Shown here: one piece after another, positions 1-8,616 of the stretch | How the letters are laid out: each line of letters begins with the position of its first letter | Position numbering within the stretch: the stretch's first letter is position 1 | Notes under the pieces: model-generated | Database searches by the model: none | The model's input: the letters and a program-made list of their open reading frames with translations, nothing else | Told to the model about the DNA's origin: nothing | Program-made: the position numbers and the translations under genes | Assembly: GCF_019195455.1 (NCBI RefSeq) | Contig: NZ_JAIMBW010000001.1 | Location: 3,500,001 to 3,564,000 of the forward strand | Direction: 5' to 3' | Length of the DNA: 64,000 bases | DNA from: Gymnodinialimonas phycosphaerae | GTDB taxonomy: Bacteria; Pseudomonadota; Alphaproteobacteria; Rhodobacterales; Rhodobacteraceae

Positions 1-2
1 CG

Positions 3-356
3 GGGGCCGTTGCAGGGATCGCGGACGCGGTAGACCCCTCGTTGCTTGTTGGTGACTACCATGCCGCCGTTGGGGCAGTTTTGAACCAACACGGCTTTAA
101 CCTGCTTTGGATCGGAGCGTTCACTGTTGTCGGCGGGGTGATGATTTGGCGGCAGTCGATCATGTTCATTTTCATGACAGCAATCGTTGGATGGGTAACG
201 GATGTTGGCTACTTCATATTCATGGACCTTGGCGGTTTCGTGAATTTCATACCCGGTACCGTGATGACAATAATCTCATCGGCAGCAGTCGTTCTGAGTC
301 TGTGGGCTTATTTTTTGGGAACGCGCCGCAATGATCCCGAGCCGACGATCCGGTAA
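3..356 (+). CDS. Membrane protein of unknown function, 5' end outside window
   Basis: The reading frame is open back to the first bases of the window, so the start lies upstream and this is a 3' fragment. The last 104 residues from an internal TTG at 42 contain about three hydrophobic segments (LWIGAFTVVGGVMIW, a stretch around IMFIFMTAIVGW, and a C-terminal segment ending LSLWAYFLG), followed by a short charged tail RRNDPEPTIR. This indicates an inner-membrane protein with a cytoplasmic C-terminus. I recognise no family motif. It converges on the mla genes and is separated from them by a strong hairpin. Function unknown. Confidence 0.6.
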   Translation, partial: GAVAGIADAVDPSLLVGDYHAAVGAVLNQHGFNLLWIGAFTVVGGVMIWRQSIMFIFMTAIVGWVTDVGYFIFMDLGGFVNFIPGTVMTIISSAAVVLSLWAYFLGTRRNDPEPTIR

Positions 357-425
357 GCAGACATTGACGTTGGCCGAATGAACGGCCGCTACGTCCCGCA
401 GAGCCGGCCTTCGCGCCCGCGCCTG

Positions 426-451
426 TGGAATGGGTGATGTCACCCGTTCCA
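426..451. terminator. Long stem-loop between convergent genes
   Basis: Arms at 426-437 and 440-451 are complementary over 12 positions with one G-T pair. The hairpin lies between the 3' ends of the upstream membrane protein gene and mlaC, so it could end transcription from both sides. It has no T tract, so intrinsic termination is uncertain; it may instead be a REP-like palindrome. A second small hairpin (arms 465-470 and 474-479) follows. Confidence 0.4.
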
Positions 452-476
452 CTTGGAAGGGACAGTGGGTTTCACC

Positions 477-530
477 CACCCTACGCTTATCCCCTCACCC
501 TACGCTTATCCCCCACCCTACGCTTACCCC
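477..530. repeat. Three tandem copies of an 18-19 bp unit
   Basis: The unit CACCCTACGCTTATCCC occurs at 477, 496 and 514, the last copy with one base missing. The third copy runs into the stop codon of mlaC at 524-526. The spacing is uniform and there are no spacers, so this is a simple tandem repeat and not a CRISPR array. It may have arisen by slippage from the edge of the adjacent palindromic sequence. Confidence 0.8.
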
Positions 531-1150
531 AACGTGCGCAAATGTTGCGTGAGCGCGTCGATGTTGCCGCCGCGCGCTTCCAGCATGGCGCCGATTTCCG
601 TGCGCTCGGAGATCATCAGGTTCACGCCTTCGATGATCAGGTTGAAGAACAACGGGCGGCCCGAGCCATCAGAGACCAGCCAGCGCAGCTCGAACGGGGC
701 TGCGTTGCGCAGGTTCACCACAGAGATGACCTCGAAGAACGAGCGCACGGGACGGACGCCTTGCACGGTGATCGTGCCGCCGATGAATTCGCGGAAACGG
801 CGACCGTATTTGGCCGCGAAGTAATCCTGAAACGCATCCGTGAAGGCGCGCAACTGGGCGGCGCTGGCCGTGCGGGCCGGAGGCCCAAGGACCGAGCGGG
901 CGATGGTGGGCACGTCGGCATAGGTGCTGAGGATCCGCTCCATCTCGCGCAGGACGGCGGCGTCCGAGCCGCCCGAAGAGATGACGCGGTTCACGTCGGC
1001 CACGGCGGCATCGACAAGCGCCTGCGCCTGGCCTGCGGTCATCGCCTGCGCGGGACGCGGCAGAAACGGCAGCGCGGCCGCCGCGACAGCAGTGGACAGG
1101 AAGGCGCGGCGGGTAAGCGCGGGGCGGAATGTAAGGAAATTACTGGGCAT
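524..1150 (-). CDS. mlaC: MlaC-family periplasmic phospholipid-binding protein
   Basis: The 208-residue protein belongs to the MlaC/Ttg2D family, which carries phospholipid across the periplasm between the outer-membrane MlaA complex and the inner-membrane MlaFEDB transporter. The N-terminus has a twin-arginine-like signal (TRRAFLSTAVAAAALPFL) ending near AQA. The mature part shows family features such as the AxLREMERILSTYAD region and FEVISVVNLRNAAPFELRW. I chose the ATG at 1150 because it precedes the signal peptide directly; longer readings add an unnatural Thr/Pro-rich leader. It overlaps the end of mlaA by 11 bp, so the two are translationally coupled. No mlaD, mlaE or mlaF lies nearby. 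Confidence 0.85.
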   Translation of the reverse strand: MPSNFLTFRPALTRRAFLSTAVAAAALPFLPRPAQAMTAGQAQALVDAAVADVNRVISSGGSDAAVLREMERILSTYADVPTIARSVLGPPARTASAAQLRAFTDAFQDYFAAKYGRRFREFIGGTITVQGVRPVRSFFEVISVVNLRNAAPFELRWLVSDGSGRPLFFNLIIEGVNLMISERTEIGAMLEARGGNIDALTQHLRTLG

Positions 1151-1967
1151 AGGGGTCAAAGTACGGATCCGAATAAGGGTCATAGTTGGGGTCTGCGGCG
1201 ACGGCCTCTGCGGCGGCGGCCGGGTCGTCGTTGACGTAGGGGTCTTCATAGGCCGCGTCGGCGCCACCCAGCTCGAACCGGCGCTGTTGCAGGTAAAGCG
1301 ACCGCATCTGGGCGTAGCTGTCGGCGCTTTCGTAAAGGATCGAGTCGACCGTATCGCCAAACTCGTAGCGGGAATTCAGGCCCGACGCGATGCTGGCCCC
1401 TGTCGAGTAATAGCTTTCCGGCGTGTCGACGTAGTGGCGCAGGGGGTTCATGGCAAAGTCGACCACCATGCCCACGGTGTCCCGCGTGGTGGAGGGGCCG
1501 AAGACCGGATGGACGACGTAGTCGCCCTCTCCCACGCCATAGATGTGCAGCGTCTCGCCGAAGTCTGTCTCTTCCTCGGGCAGGCCAAGGGCGGAGGCGA
1601 CATCAAACAGACCGGCGACGCCAAGGGTGGAATTCAGCGCAAACCGCAGCGTGTTCTGCGCGGCATCGCCAAGGCGCAGTTGCAGCAGGTTGTTGACCAC
1701 ATAGCCGGGCTGGTTGAGGTTCGAGGCGAAGTTGGACACGCCCACGCGCAAAGGCTCGGGCACGGCCGTGCCGTAGGCCGTTGCAGCCGGGTCCAGCACG
1801 GCGCGATCCAGGGCGATGTTCGTGGCATGGGCGGCGCGGTTGCGCGCTTCGTCGGCGTCCGCGATCTGGTCGCCCGGAGGCAGTGTCGCGGGGCCGCAGG
1901 CGGTCAGCAGAATAACCAGCGCTGCTGCGCCCAATCGGCCGGTGTTGTGCAAAGACAAGAAGTGCAC
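1140..1967 (-). CDS. mlaA: MlaA (VacJ) outer-membrane lipoprotein
   Basis: MlaA sits in the outer membrane and removes phospholipid from its outer leaflet, passing it to MlaC. A lipoprotein signal is clear: a short polar start, a hydrophobic core and the lipobox LLTAC, with the acylated Cys at about residue 24 from the GTG start used here. The body carries the family hallmarks (ARNRAAHATNIALDRAV, NFASNLNQPGYVVNNLLQ, FALNSTLGVAGLFDVAS, YVVHPVFGPSTTRDTVGM). The C-terminus is rich in Tyr, Asp and Pro. GTG 1967 is preferred because GGGGGA lies 5-6 bases upstream; an upstream GTG at 2015 has no ribosome binding site. It is the first gene of the mlaA-mlaC pair. Confidence 0.88.
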   Translation of the reverse strand: MHFLSLHNTGRLGAAALVILLTACGPATLPPGDQIADADEARNRAAHATNIALDRAVLDPAATAYGTAVPEPLRVGVSNFASNLNQPGYVVNNLLQLRLGDAAQNTLRFALNSTLGVAGLFDVASALGLPEEETDFGETLHIYGVGEGDYVVHPVFGPSTTRDTVGMVVDFAMNPLRHYVDTPESYYSTGASIASGLNSRYEFGDTVDSILYESADSYAQMRSLYLQQRRFELGGADAAYEDPYVNDDPAAAAEAVAADPNYDPYSDPYFDPYAQ

Positions 1968-2134
1968 GTTGTTCCCCCGTGGATAGGCTTGATGGACGAC
2001 CCAGCCGCCCTGCACGCTTTATAAAGGGTATAGGGTAACTATGCAGCGCACCACACCCTTGATACATCGATGCGGGCGGTTGGGGTGTCAAGGCACCGAC
2101 CAACCTTATGATTTCAAAAGAAGGCGACCGGCGT

Positions 2135-3859
2135 ATGCGAACTATCGCAAAGGATGAACTGGCAGAGTTTCGCCGACGCAACGCCTGGATCCTTTGGTCC
2201 GTGGCGCTGTTCAGCCTGTTCGTGAATCTGCTGATGCTGACCGGGCCGCTTTACATGTTGCAGGTCTATGAGCGCGTTTTGGGGTCCGGCAGTGAAGAGA
2301 CGTTGTTGGCCCTGTCGGTGCTGGTGGCGTTCCTGTTCGCGATGATGGGAATTCTGGATTACGCCCGCGCCCGTGTCGCGGCGCGGTTTGGCGCGCGCCT
2401 GCAAGAGGCCTTCGATGGCCGCGTTTTCCGTGCCGCGCTGGATCGCGCGCAACGCACCGGGCAGGCGCAGACGGCGCTTGGGGATCTGGCCTCGGTCCAA
2501 CGGGTGATGTCGTCGCCGGTATTCATGGCGGTGTTCGACCTGCCGTTCACGCCGCTTTTCATCGTCGCGATCTTCTCGTTCCATGGGTGGTTGGGGTGGA
2601 TGGCGCTGGGGGCGGCGGGGGTGTTGATCCTGGTGACCCTTTTCAACCGCATCACGACCGCCGGGCCCTTGGCGGAGGCGGCCGAGACGAGCCGCGCCGC
2701 CGATCGCATGGCCGGAGAGATGCAATCTTCGGCCGAGGTGATCCGGTCGTTGGGGATGCAGGGCACGGCGTTCACCCGGTGGCACAGGCAACGCGCGCGG
2801 GCGCTGGATGTCAGCATGCGCGTGGCCGACCGTGCGGGGGGCTATGCGACCCTGTCCAAGACCCTGCGACTGTTCCTGCAATCGGCGATCCTGGGCCTTG
2901 CCGCCCTTTTGGTGCTGCGCGGAGAGTTGCGGGCCGGCGCGATGATTGCGGGTTCCATCCTGATGGGGCGCGCCCTGGCGCCTATCGATCTGGCGATCGG
3001 CCAATGGCCGATGATCCAGGAGGCCCTGCGCGGCTGGACGCGCCTGCGCGAGTTGCTGTTGTCCGAGGGGCAGGAGCCCGAGCGTCTGGCCCTGCCGCGC
3101 CCGAAGGCCGCACTGGAAGTTGCGGGCCTGACCATCGCACCGCCGGGCGAGAAGAAGCCATCGTTGCGCGGGGTTTCGTTCCGGCTGGAACCTGGCGAGG
3201 CGCTGGGCATCATCGGCCCCTCTGGGTCCGGCAAATCCACCCTTGCGCGCGCGATCACGGGCGTCTGGCCGATTGCGGGCGGCTCGATCCGGCTGGATCG
3301 GGCGACGCTTGATCAATACGACCCCGATGCCCTTGGCAAACTGATCGGCTACCTGCCGCAATCCGTCAGCCTTTTTGACGGCAGCGTGGCGGAAAACATC
3401 GCCCGGCTCGATCCCAACCCCTCAGGCGAGGCGGTCACCTCGGCGGCGGTTGCGGCGGCGGCGGACACGATGATCCGCGAGTTGCCCCAGGGATATGACA
3501 CCCAGGTATCGGGCCTTGGGCCGCGACTGTCGGGGGGGCAGGTGCAGCGCGTCGGGCTGGCCCGCGCGCTTTATGGCGACCCGGTGCTGCTGGTGCTGGA
3601 TGAGCCGAATTCGGCGCTGGATCACGAAGGCTCCGAGGCGCTGAACCTTGCGGTGCAGCGGATGAAGGCGGCGGGCAACAGCGTGTTGATCATGGCGCAC
3701 CGGCCCAATGCGATCCAACAATGCGACAAGCTTCTGGTGCTCAAGAACGGGGTGGTGCAGGCGTTCGGCCCGCGCGATGAGGTGCTGGCCAAGGTCTTGC
3801 AAAACAGCGCCGATGTGCAGCGCGTCACCAGTGCCAAAGCGGCGGGAGATCTGACATGA
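2135..3859 (+). CDS. Type I secretion ABC transporter, permease/ATPase (PrtD family)
   Basis: This inner-membrane exporter ATPase powers one-step secretion from cytoplasm to medium with a HlyD adaptor and a TolC channel. The N-terminal half is a membrane domain whose first helices (LMLTGPLYMLQVYERVL) are typical of PrtD-type exporters without a C39 peptidase. The C-terminal half has Walker A GPSGSGKST, signature LSGGQVQRVGLARAL and Walker B LLVLDEPNSALD. ATG 2135 has an AAGG element about 10 bases upstream; an ATG at 2108 in frame is possible. About 574 residues is usual for the family. It overlaps the adaptor gene by 4 bp. No substrate with RTX repeats and no tolC is nearby, so the cargo is unknown. 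Confidence 0.92.
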   Translation: MRTIAKDELAEFRRRNAWILWSVALFSLFVNLLMLTGPLYMLQVYERVLGSGSEETLLALSVLVAFLFAMMGILDYARARVAARFGARLQEAFDGRVFRAALDRAQRTGQAQTALGDLASVQRVMSSPVFMAVFDLPFTPLFIVAIFSFHGWLGWMALGAAGVLILVTLFNRITTAGPLAEAAETSRAADRMAGEMQSSAEVIRSLGMQGTAFTRWHRQRARALDVSMRVADRAGGYATLSKTLRLFLQSAILGLAALLVLRGELRAGAMIAGSILMGRALAPIDLAIGQWPMIQEALRGWTRLRELLLSEGQEPERLALPRPKAALEVAGLTIAPPGEKKPSLRGVSFRLEPGEALGIIGPSGSGKSTLARAITGVWPIAGGSIRLDRATLDQYDPDALGKLIGYLPQSVSLFDGSVAENIARLDPNPSGEAVTSAAVAAAADTMIRELPQGYDTQVSGLGPRLSGGQVQRVGLARALYGDPVLLVLDEPNSALDHEGSEALNLAVQRMKAAGNSVLIMAHRPNAIQQCDKLLVLKNGVVQAFGPRDEVLAKVLQNSADVQRVTSAKAAGDLT

Positions 3860-5163
3860 CCCAAGACACGCGCCCCGCCTGGTCCGTGCGCGGCCCGATG
3901 CTGATCGGCCTTGTCGCGCTGGCGGTCCTGGTCCTTGGATTTGGCGGCTGGTCGGTGTCCAGCACCTTGTCGGGGGCCGTTGTGGCCTCGGGCCAGATCG
4001 AGGTCGACCGCAACCGTCAGGCGATCCAGCACCCCGAAGGCGGCGTGGTGGCCGAGTTGATGGTCGACGAAGGCGACCGCGTGGACGAGGGGCAGGTGCT
4101 GGTGCGGCTGGATGCCTCTGATTCGCTGACGGAACTGGCCGTCGCCCGTGCCCGCCTGGCCGAGACAGCCGCCCGCCGCGCCCGGCTGGAGGCCGAGCGC
4201 GATGGCGCCGAGTTGCTCCACTATTCGGAGGCCTTGCTGGCCATTGCGGCCACCGACCCCGAGATCGCAGATGCGCTTTCGGGGCAGGAAAACCTTTTTG
4301 CCGCCCGCGCCGATACCCTTGCGCGTGAGGAAGAGCAGCTGCGTGGGCGGATCACCCAGATCGGCACGCAGGTCGACGCCATGCGCGCCCAGGAGGCCGC
4401 GCTGGTGGAACAGATCGAGCTTGTCGGAGAAGAACTTGCCCGCCGCGAAGACCTGCTGGAACGGGGCACCGGCACGGTCGAACCCGTGGTGCGTCTGCGG
4501 CAGGAGTTGGTGCAGTTGCGCGGCCAGTTGGGGCAGGCCACGGCCGGGCGCGCCGAGGCAGCGGAGCGGATCATCGAGACGGAACTGGCGATCCTGCAAC
4601 TGACGACGACGCGCCGGGAGCAGGCGATCGGAGAGCTGCGCGAAATTCGTGTCGACGAACAGGAACTGGTGGAGCGGACCGCCAATCTGGAACGCCGCAT
4701 TTCCCGGCTGGAACTGCGCGCGCCCGTGGCGGGCACGATCCATGGCCTCACGATCTTTGGCGCCCGCTCGGTCCTGCGCCCGGCAGACCCCTTCGCCTAT
4801 ATCGTGCCCGCGGGTCGCCCCCTGGTGATTTCGGCCCGTATCCCCGCGATCGACGTCGATCAGGTGTTCGAAGGACAGACTGTGTCCCTGCGCTTCCCGG
4901 CTTTTGACCAAAGCTCCATGCCCGAGGTCATGGGAGAGGTCGCGCAGGTCTCGGCCGATGCGTTCGTGGATGAGGTCAGCGGCGGCAGCTTCTACCGCAC
5001 GGAAATCACCATGACGGAAGAGCAGGCGCAACTTCTGGGCGAACGGGTCCTGATCCCGGGGATGCCGGTGGATGCCTTCATCCGGACCGAGGACCGCACC
5101 CCGCTGGCCTACCTGCTGGAGCCTTTCACGACCTATTTTTCGCGGGCGTTCCGGGAAAGCTAA
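3856..5163 (+). CDS. HlyD-family type I secretion periplasmic adaptor
   Basis: Membrane-fusion protein that bridges the ABC exporter and an outer-membrane TolC-type channel. One N-terminal membrane anchor (MLIGLVALAVLVLGFGGW) is followed by a biotinyl-lipoyl-like half motif (VVASGQIEVDRNRQAIQHPEG), a long Glu/Arg/Ala-rich coiled coil from about residue 90 to 290, the second half motif (LELRAPVAGTIHGL) and the beta-barrel domain. The length of 435 residues fits the PrtE group. Its ATG sits inside the stop of the ATPase gene (ATGA overlap), so the two are translated together. Confidence 0.92.
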   Translation: MTQDTRPAWSVRGPMLIGLVALAVLVLGFGGWSVSSTLSGAVVASGQIEVDRNRQAIQHPEGGVVAELMVDEGDRVDEGQVLVRLDASDSLTELAVARARLAETAARRARLEAERDGAELLHYSEALLAIAATDPEIADALSGQENLFAARADTLAREEEQLRGRITQIGTQVDAMRAQEAALVEQIELVGEELARREDLLERGTGTVEPVVRLRQELVQLRGQLGQATAGRAEAAERIIETELAILQLTTTRREQAIGELREIRVDEQELVERTANLERRISRLELRAPVAGTIHGLTIFGARSVLRPADPFAYIVPAGRPLVISARIPAIDVDQVFEGQTVSLRFPAFDQSSMPEVMGEVAQVSADAFVDEVSGGSFYRTEITMTEEQAQLLGERVLIPGMPVDAFIRTEDRTPLAYLLEPFTTYFSRAFRES

Positions 5164-5231
5164 AGCGGTCTTTCCATGGGCCGCGCCGCGCATTACGGTC
5201 GCTTCGAAACATATTCGGGGGAGGCTCTGAC

Positions 5232-5699
5232 ATGAGCGGAAATATCGAAGCACGGCTGGCGGAACTGGGCGTCACCCTGGGGGATGCGACCGCGCCTGCG
5301 GCCAACTACGTGCCGTCCGTGCAAGTGGGCGACATTCTGTTCGTCTCGGGCCAGATCTCGATTGAAAACGGTGAGATGATCACCGGCAAGATCGGCGCTG
5401 ACCTAAGCGTGGAACAGGGGGCAGCGGCGGCGAAAGTCTGTGCGATCAACCTTCTGGCGCAGGTGAAAGCGGCGTGCGGTGGCGACCTGGACAAGCTGAT
5501 CCGGGTCGTGAAGCTGACGGGGTTCGTGAATTCCACGCCAGATTTCGGCGACCAGCCGAAGGTGATCAACGGCTGCTCGGATTTCCTGGTAGAGGCGCTG
5601 GGCGACGCGGGCCGTCATTCCCGGTCCGCCGTCAGTGCAGGCGCCTTGCCGTTCAACGTGGCGGTTGAGATCGAAGGCATCTTCCAGATCGCGGAGTGA
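5232..5699 (+). CDS. RidA/YjgF-family protein (YjgH/LPS-type, 155 aa)
   Basis: Member of the RidA superfamily, whose best-known members hydrolyse reactive enamine/imine intermediates from PLP enzymes. The protein is longer than archetypal RidA (about 130 residues) and matches the subgroup beginning with SGNIEARLAELGVTL. The conserved Arg that binds the substrate carboxylate in RidA is present within HSRSAVSAGALPFNVAVEIEG. Ribosome binding site GGGGGAGG precedes the ATG. It is followed almost directly by a glycerophosphodiesterase gene. The substrate of this subgroup is not known from sequence. Confidence 0.85.
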   Translation: MSGNIEARLAELGVTLGDATAPAANYVPSVQVGDILFVSGQISIENGEMITGKIGADLSVEQGAAAAKVCAINLLAQVKAACGGDLDKLIRVVKLTGFVNSTPDFGDQPKVINGCSDFLVEALGDAGRHSRSAVSAGALPFNVAVEIEGIFQIAE

Positions 5700-5707
5700 C
5701 ACCCTTT

Positions 5708-6472
5708 ATGACGCCGCCCCTCCCGCCCGAGTTTCTCGGCAAACCCCTGGCCCATCGGGGCCTTCACGACCGCGCCCGTGGCGTGATCGAAAACAGCGCC
5801 GGTGCCGTTCTTGCGGCGGTGGCGCAGGGATATGGTGTTGAGATCGACGTGCAGTTGACCTCGGACGGGGCGGCGATGGTGTTCCACGATGCCCGGCTGG
5901 ACCGTCTGACAGCGGAAAGCGGGCCGATCCGGGGATGGGCTGCGCGCGATCTGGTGAAACTGACCCTGACAGGATCGTCCGAGACGGTGCCGACCTTGCC
6001 GGAAGTGCTGGAGATTGTCGGCGGCAGGGTGCCCCTGCTGATCGAGTTGAAAGACCAATCCGGCGGCACCGGCTCTGCCCCGGATGAGCTGGAGCGCGCC
6101 GTCGCTCGCGCCTTGCAAGGCTACGACGGCCCCGTCGCCGTGATGTCGTTCAATCCCCATATGGTCGCCAACATGGCCAAGCGCGCGCCAAGCGTGCCGA
6201 GGGGGATCGTGACCGACGGCTTCAACGAGAAGGAATGGCCGGATCTGTCGCCCGACACCCTGCATGCCCTGCGCGAAATCGGTGCGTTCGATGCCATCGG
6301 CGCCAGCTTCATCAGCCATGATTGTGAAGATCTTGCCGCGCCGCGCGTGGCGGAGTTGAAGGCCAAGGGGGTTCCGATCCTGTGCTGGACGGTGAAATCC
6401 CCCGAGCAGGAGGCGAAAGCGCGCCGGGTGGCGGACAACATCACGTTCGAGGGCTATACGCCCGGCCAATGA
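5708..6472 (+). CDS. Glycerophosphodiester phosphodiesterase
   Basis: Predicted to hydrolyse glycerophosphodiesters, the products of phospholipid deacylation, to glycerol-3-phosphate and an alcohol. The GDPD signature is complete: LAHRGLHDRARGVIENS with the catalytic His-Arg pair and the metal-binding Glu-Asn, then GVEIDVQLTSDGAAMVFHD with the ExD metal ligands and second catalytic His. A C-terminal PILCWTVKSPEQ strand matches the end of the TIM barrel. About 254 residues, with no signal peptide, so it is cytoplasmic like UgpQ. A GTG at 5696 overlapping ridA is an alternative start. It sits in a compact four-gene run with RidA, GNAT and pterin dehydratase. Confidence 0.88.
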   Translation: MTPPLPPEFLGKPLAHRGLHDRARGVIENSAGAVLAAVAQGYGVEIDVQLTSDGAAMVFHDARLDRLTAESGPIRGWAARDLVKLTLTGSSETVPTLPEVLEIVGGRVPLLIELKDQSGGTGSAPDELERAVARALQGYDGPVAVMSFNPHMVANMAKRAPSVPRGIVTDGFNEKEWPDLSPDTLHALREIGAFDAIGASFISHDCEDLAAPRVAELKAKGVPILCWTVKSPEQEAKARRVADNITFEGYTPGQ

Positions 6473-6549
6473 CGCCTCTGCGCCGGGGTTGCCGATTGAC
6501 GCAACCGCCGGGGGCCCCATCTATGGGGGAAACCCAAGCGGAGGCGATT

Positions 6550-7731
6550 GTGGACGGCGAGACACAGATCAGCATCGATGTCCTGACCTCCCTGTCGCAG
6601 ATCGCGGCAGAGGATTGGGACGCCTGCGCCTGCCCCGAAGACGGCCGCCCCCGTGATCCGTTCACGACGTATCGTTTCCTGGAGGCGCTGGAGCAATCGG
6701 GCAGCGTCGGGCGGGGCAGCGGCTGGCAGCCCCGCTATCTGGTGGCACGGATGGACGATCAGGTGATCGCCTGCGCGCCGATGTACGCCAAGGGCCACAG
6801 TCAGGGCGAATACATCTTCGACCACAATTGGGCCCACGCTTATGAAAACGCGGGCGGCGACTATTATCCCAAGCTGCAAATCGCGGCCCCCTTTACGCCT
6901 GCCACCGGGCGACGGTTCCTGACCCGTCCCGGCCATGATGTCACCGGGATATCCGCGTTGATCCAGGGGGCGGTGCAGATCGCGTCGGAAAACGATCTGT
7001 CATCGCTTCATGTCACCTTCTGCACCGAGGATGAGGCGATTGCCGGCGAACGCATCGGGTTGATGCGTCGCTGGTCGCAGCAGTTCCATTGGGTGAACGA
7101 CGGCTATGCGGATTTCGACGGGTTCGTTGCCACGCTTTCCAGTCGCAAGCGCAAGAACATCCGCAAGGAGCGCGCGCGCGCGCAGGCCTTCGGCGGAGAG
7201 ATCGTCAGCCTTAGCGGGGCCGACATCAAGGCTGAGCATTGGGATGCCTTCTGGCACTTCTACCAGGACACCGGCGCACGGAAGTGGGGCACGCCCTACC
7301 TGACGCGTGCGTTCTTCGATATCGCCCATGACACCATGGCCGATGACATGCTGCTGTGTCTTGCCATTCGCGATGGCAGGCCGGTCGCGGGGGCGCTGAA
7401 CTTCATCGGGGCGGATGCGCTTTTCGGGCGCTACTGGGGCTGCGTGGAAGACCACCCCTGCCTGCATTTCGAGCTGTGCTATTATCAGGCCATCGACTAC
7501 GCGATTGCCCATGGCCTGGCCCGCGTGGAGGCGGGCGCGCAAGGCGCCCACAAGCTGGCGCGGGGGTATTTGCCTGTCGCCACGCATTCCCTCCACTGGG
7601 TGCGGGACGCGGGCTTTGCCGAGGCCATCGCCCGTTATCTGGAGGCCGAGAAGGCCGCCGTGGATGAAGAAATCGAGGTGCTGACAGGCTATGGCCCGTT
7701 CAAGCGCGCGACAGTGGAGGAGCAGGAGTAA
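6550..7731 (+). CDS. GNAT-family N-acetyltransferase (DUF482/COG3146)
   Basis: The sequence matches the DUF482 family, a GNAT-fold group related to peptidoglycan-bridge FemAB-like enzymes. Visible features are the [17 protein letters not shown] segment, [21 protein letters not shown], and the C-terminal [14 protein letters not shown] motif, all typical of the family. Substrate unknown. The start is ambiguous: the frame is open far upstream into the GDPD gene, but GTG 6550 has a perfect GGAGG five bases ahead and starts just before the conserved domain, so I prefer it over ATG 6523 or ATG 6469. Its stop overlaps the start of the next gene by one base. Confidence 0.85.
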   Translation: MDGETQISIDVLTSLSQIAAEDWDACACPEDGRPRDPFTTYRFLEALEQSGSVGRGSGWQPRYLVARMDDQVIACAPMYAKGHSQGEYIFDHNWAHAYENAGGDYYPKLQIAAPFTPATGRRFLTRPGHDVTGISALIQGAVQIASENDLSSLHVTFCTEDEAIAGERIGLMRRWSQQFHWVNDGYADFDGFVATLSSRKRKNIRKERARAQAFGGEIVSLSGADIKAEHWDAFWHFYQDTGARKWGTPYLTRAFFDIAHDTMADDMLLCLAIRDGRPVAGALNFIGADALFGRYWGCVEDHPCLHFELCYYQAIDYAIAHGLARVEAGAQGAHKLARGYLPVATHSLHWVRDAGFAEAIARYLEAEKAAVDEEIEVLTGYGPFKRATVEEQE

Positions 7732-8027
7732 TGGCGGAAAAACTGGAAGGGGCCGCGCGGGCCGAGGCTTTGACGACGCTGGGCGAAAGCGGCTGGGCCG
7801 AGGTCGATGGGCGCGATGCGATCCACAAGACCTTTGTCTTCAAGAACTTCACCCGCGCCTTCGGCTGGATGACGCAAGTGGCGATCGTGGCCGAGAAGAT
7901 GGACCATCACCCGGAATGGTCGAACGTCTACAAGACGGTCGAGGTCACACTGGCGACCCATGACGTGGACGGGCTGTCCGCGCTGGATGTTACCCTCGCC
8001 GCGAAGATGGATCGCCTCGCATCCTAG
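7731..8027 (+). CDS. phhB: 4a-hydroxytetrahydrobiopterin dehydratase (PCD/DCoH)
   Basis: Small enzyme that dehydrates the 4a-carbinolamine of tetrahydropterin, recycling the cofactor of aromatic amino acid hydroxylases. At 98 residues it has the usual length. The catalytic motif [13 protein letters not shown] with adjacent histidines is intact, followed by [17 protein letters not shown]. No phenylalanine hydroxylase gene is in the window. In bacteria this family can also act in molybdopterin-related or pterin chemistry, so the precise pathway is uncertain. It is translationally coupled to the upstream GNAT gene (TAATG). Confidence 0.9.
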   Translation: MAEKLEGAARAEALTTLGESGWAEVDGRDAIHKTFVFKNFTRAFGWMTQVAIVAEKMDHHPEWSNVYKTVEVTLATHDVDGLSALDVTLAAKMDRLAS

Positions 8028-8040
8028 CAAGGCGATCCAT
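8007..8040. terminator. Perfect 11-bp inverted repeat at convergent gene ends
   Basis: ATGGATCGCCT at 8007-8017 and AGGCGATCCAT at 8030-8040 are exact reverse complements with a 12-base loop. The stop codon of phhB falls in the loop and the peroxiredoxin gene ends just beyond. No T tract follows on either strand. It probably ends transcription from both sides or protects the 3' ends. Confidence 0.5.
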
Positions 8041-8046
8041 AGGAAT

Positions 8047-8535
8047 TCAGATCACCGCCAACAGCGATTCCCCGGCAGAGACTTCGCAGACGCCAGGGCC
8101 TTCCTCAACGTGCAGGTTCTTCACAACGCCATCCTCCACATACATGGCGTAGCGACGGGAACGGTCGAAGAAGCCCACCGCCTCGGCTGTCCAGTTCATG
8201 CCGATGGCTTTGGTGAATGCGGCGGAGGCGTCGCCCAACATTGCAATGCCTGCTTCTTTGCCGCCCGTGGCCGCGCCCCATGCATCCATCACGAAGGGGT
8301 CGTTGACTGATACGCAGATCACTTCGTCAACGTCCTTGGCCTTGAAGCCCCCCATATTGCGGATGAAGCTCGGCATGTGCGCCGTCGTGCAGGTGCCGGT
8401 GTAGGCGCCCGGAAGCCCAAAGATCGCCACGTTGCGCCCTTTGGTCAGCGTGTCCATCTCGACGGATTCGGGGCCTTCGGCGCCGATGCGCAAAAGGGTT
8501 GCGTTGGGAAGGGCATCGCCCACGGAAAGTGCCAT
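8047..8535 (-). CDS. Peroxiredoxin (Prx5/AhpE-like, thiol peroxidase)
   Basis: Reduces hydrogen peroxide and organic hydroperoxides using a redox-active Cys, probably with glutaredoxin or thioredoxin. The active-site region FGLPGAYTGTCTTAHMPSF has the peroxidatic Cys at residue 49 preceded by the conserved Thr; this is the Prx5 pattern. A second Cys at residue 150 (GPGVCEVSAGE) could resolve. At 162 residues it is full length. The start is the ATG at 8535; the much longer open frame upstream is antisense to the flavoprotein gene and is an artefact of high GC. It is divergent from that flavoprotein gene, with 81 bp between the starts. Confidence 0.92.
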   Translation of the reverse strand: MALSVGDALPNATLLRIGAEGPESVEMDTLTKGRNVAIFGLPGAYTGTCTTAHMPSFIRNMGGFKAKDVDEVICVSVNDPFVMDAWGAATGGKEAGIAMLGDASAAFTKAIGMNWTAEAVGFFDRSRRYAMYVEDGVVKNLHVEEGPGVCEVSAGESLLAVI

Positions 8536-8616
8536 TGGTGTCGTCTCCTGCGCTTGTGCGTTCATTCCTCCGGCATATAGGGTCTGCCTCGGACAGTGCC
8601 AGCAGGGAAGTGCATC

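Noticed and set aside
477..530. Possible CRISPR array
   Set aside because: Three direct copies without spacers are a tandem repeat; there are no cas genes nearby.
1151..1360. N-terminal extension of mlaC
   Set aside because: The extra residues are Thr/Pro/Arg-rich and precede a normal signal peptide starting at 1150; they overlap mlaA coding sequence.
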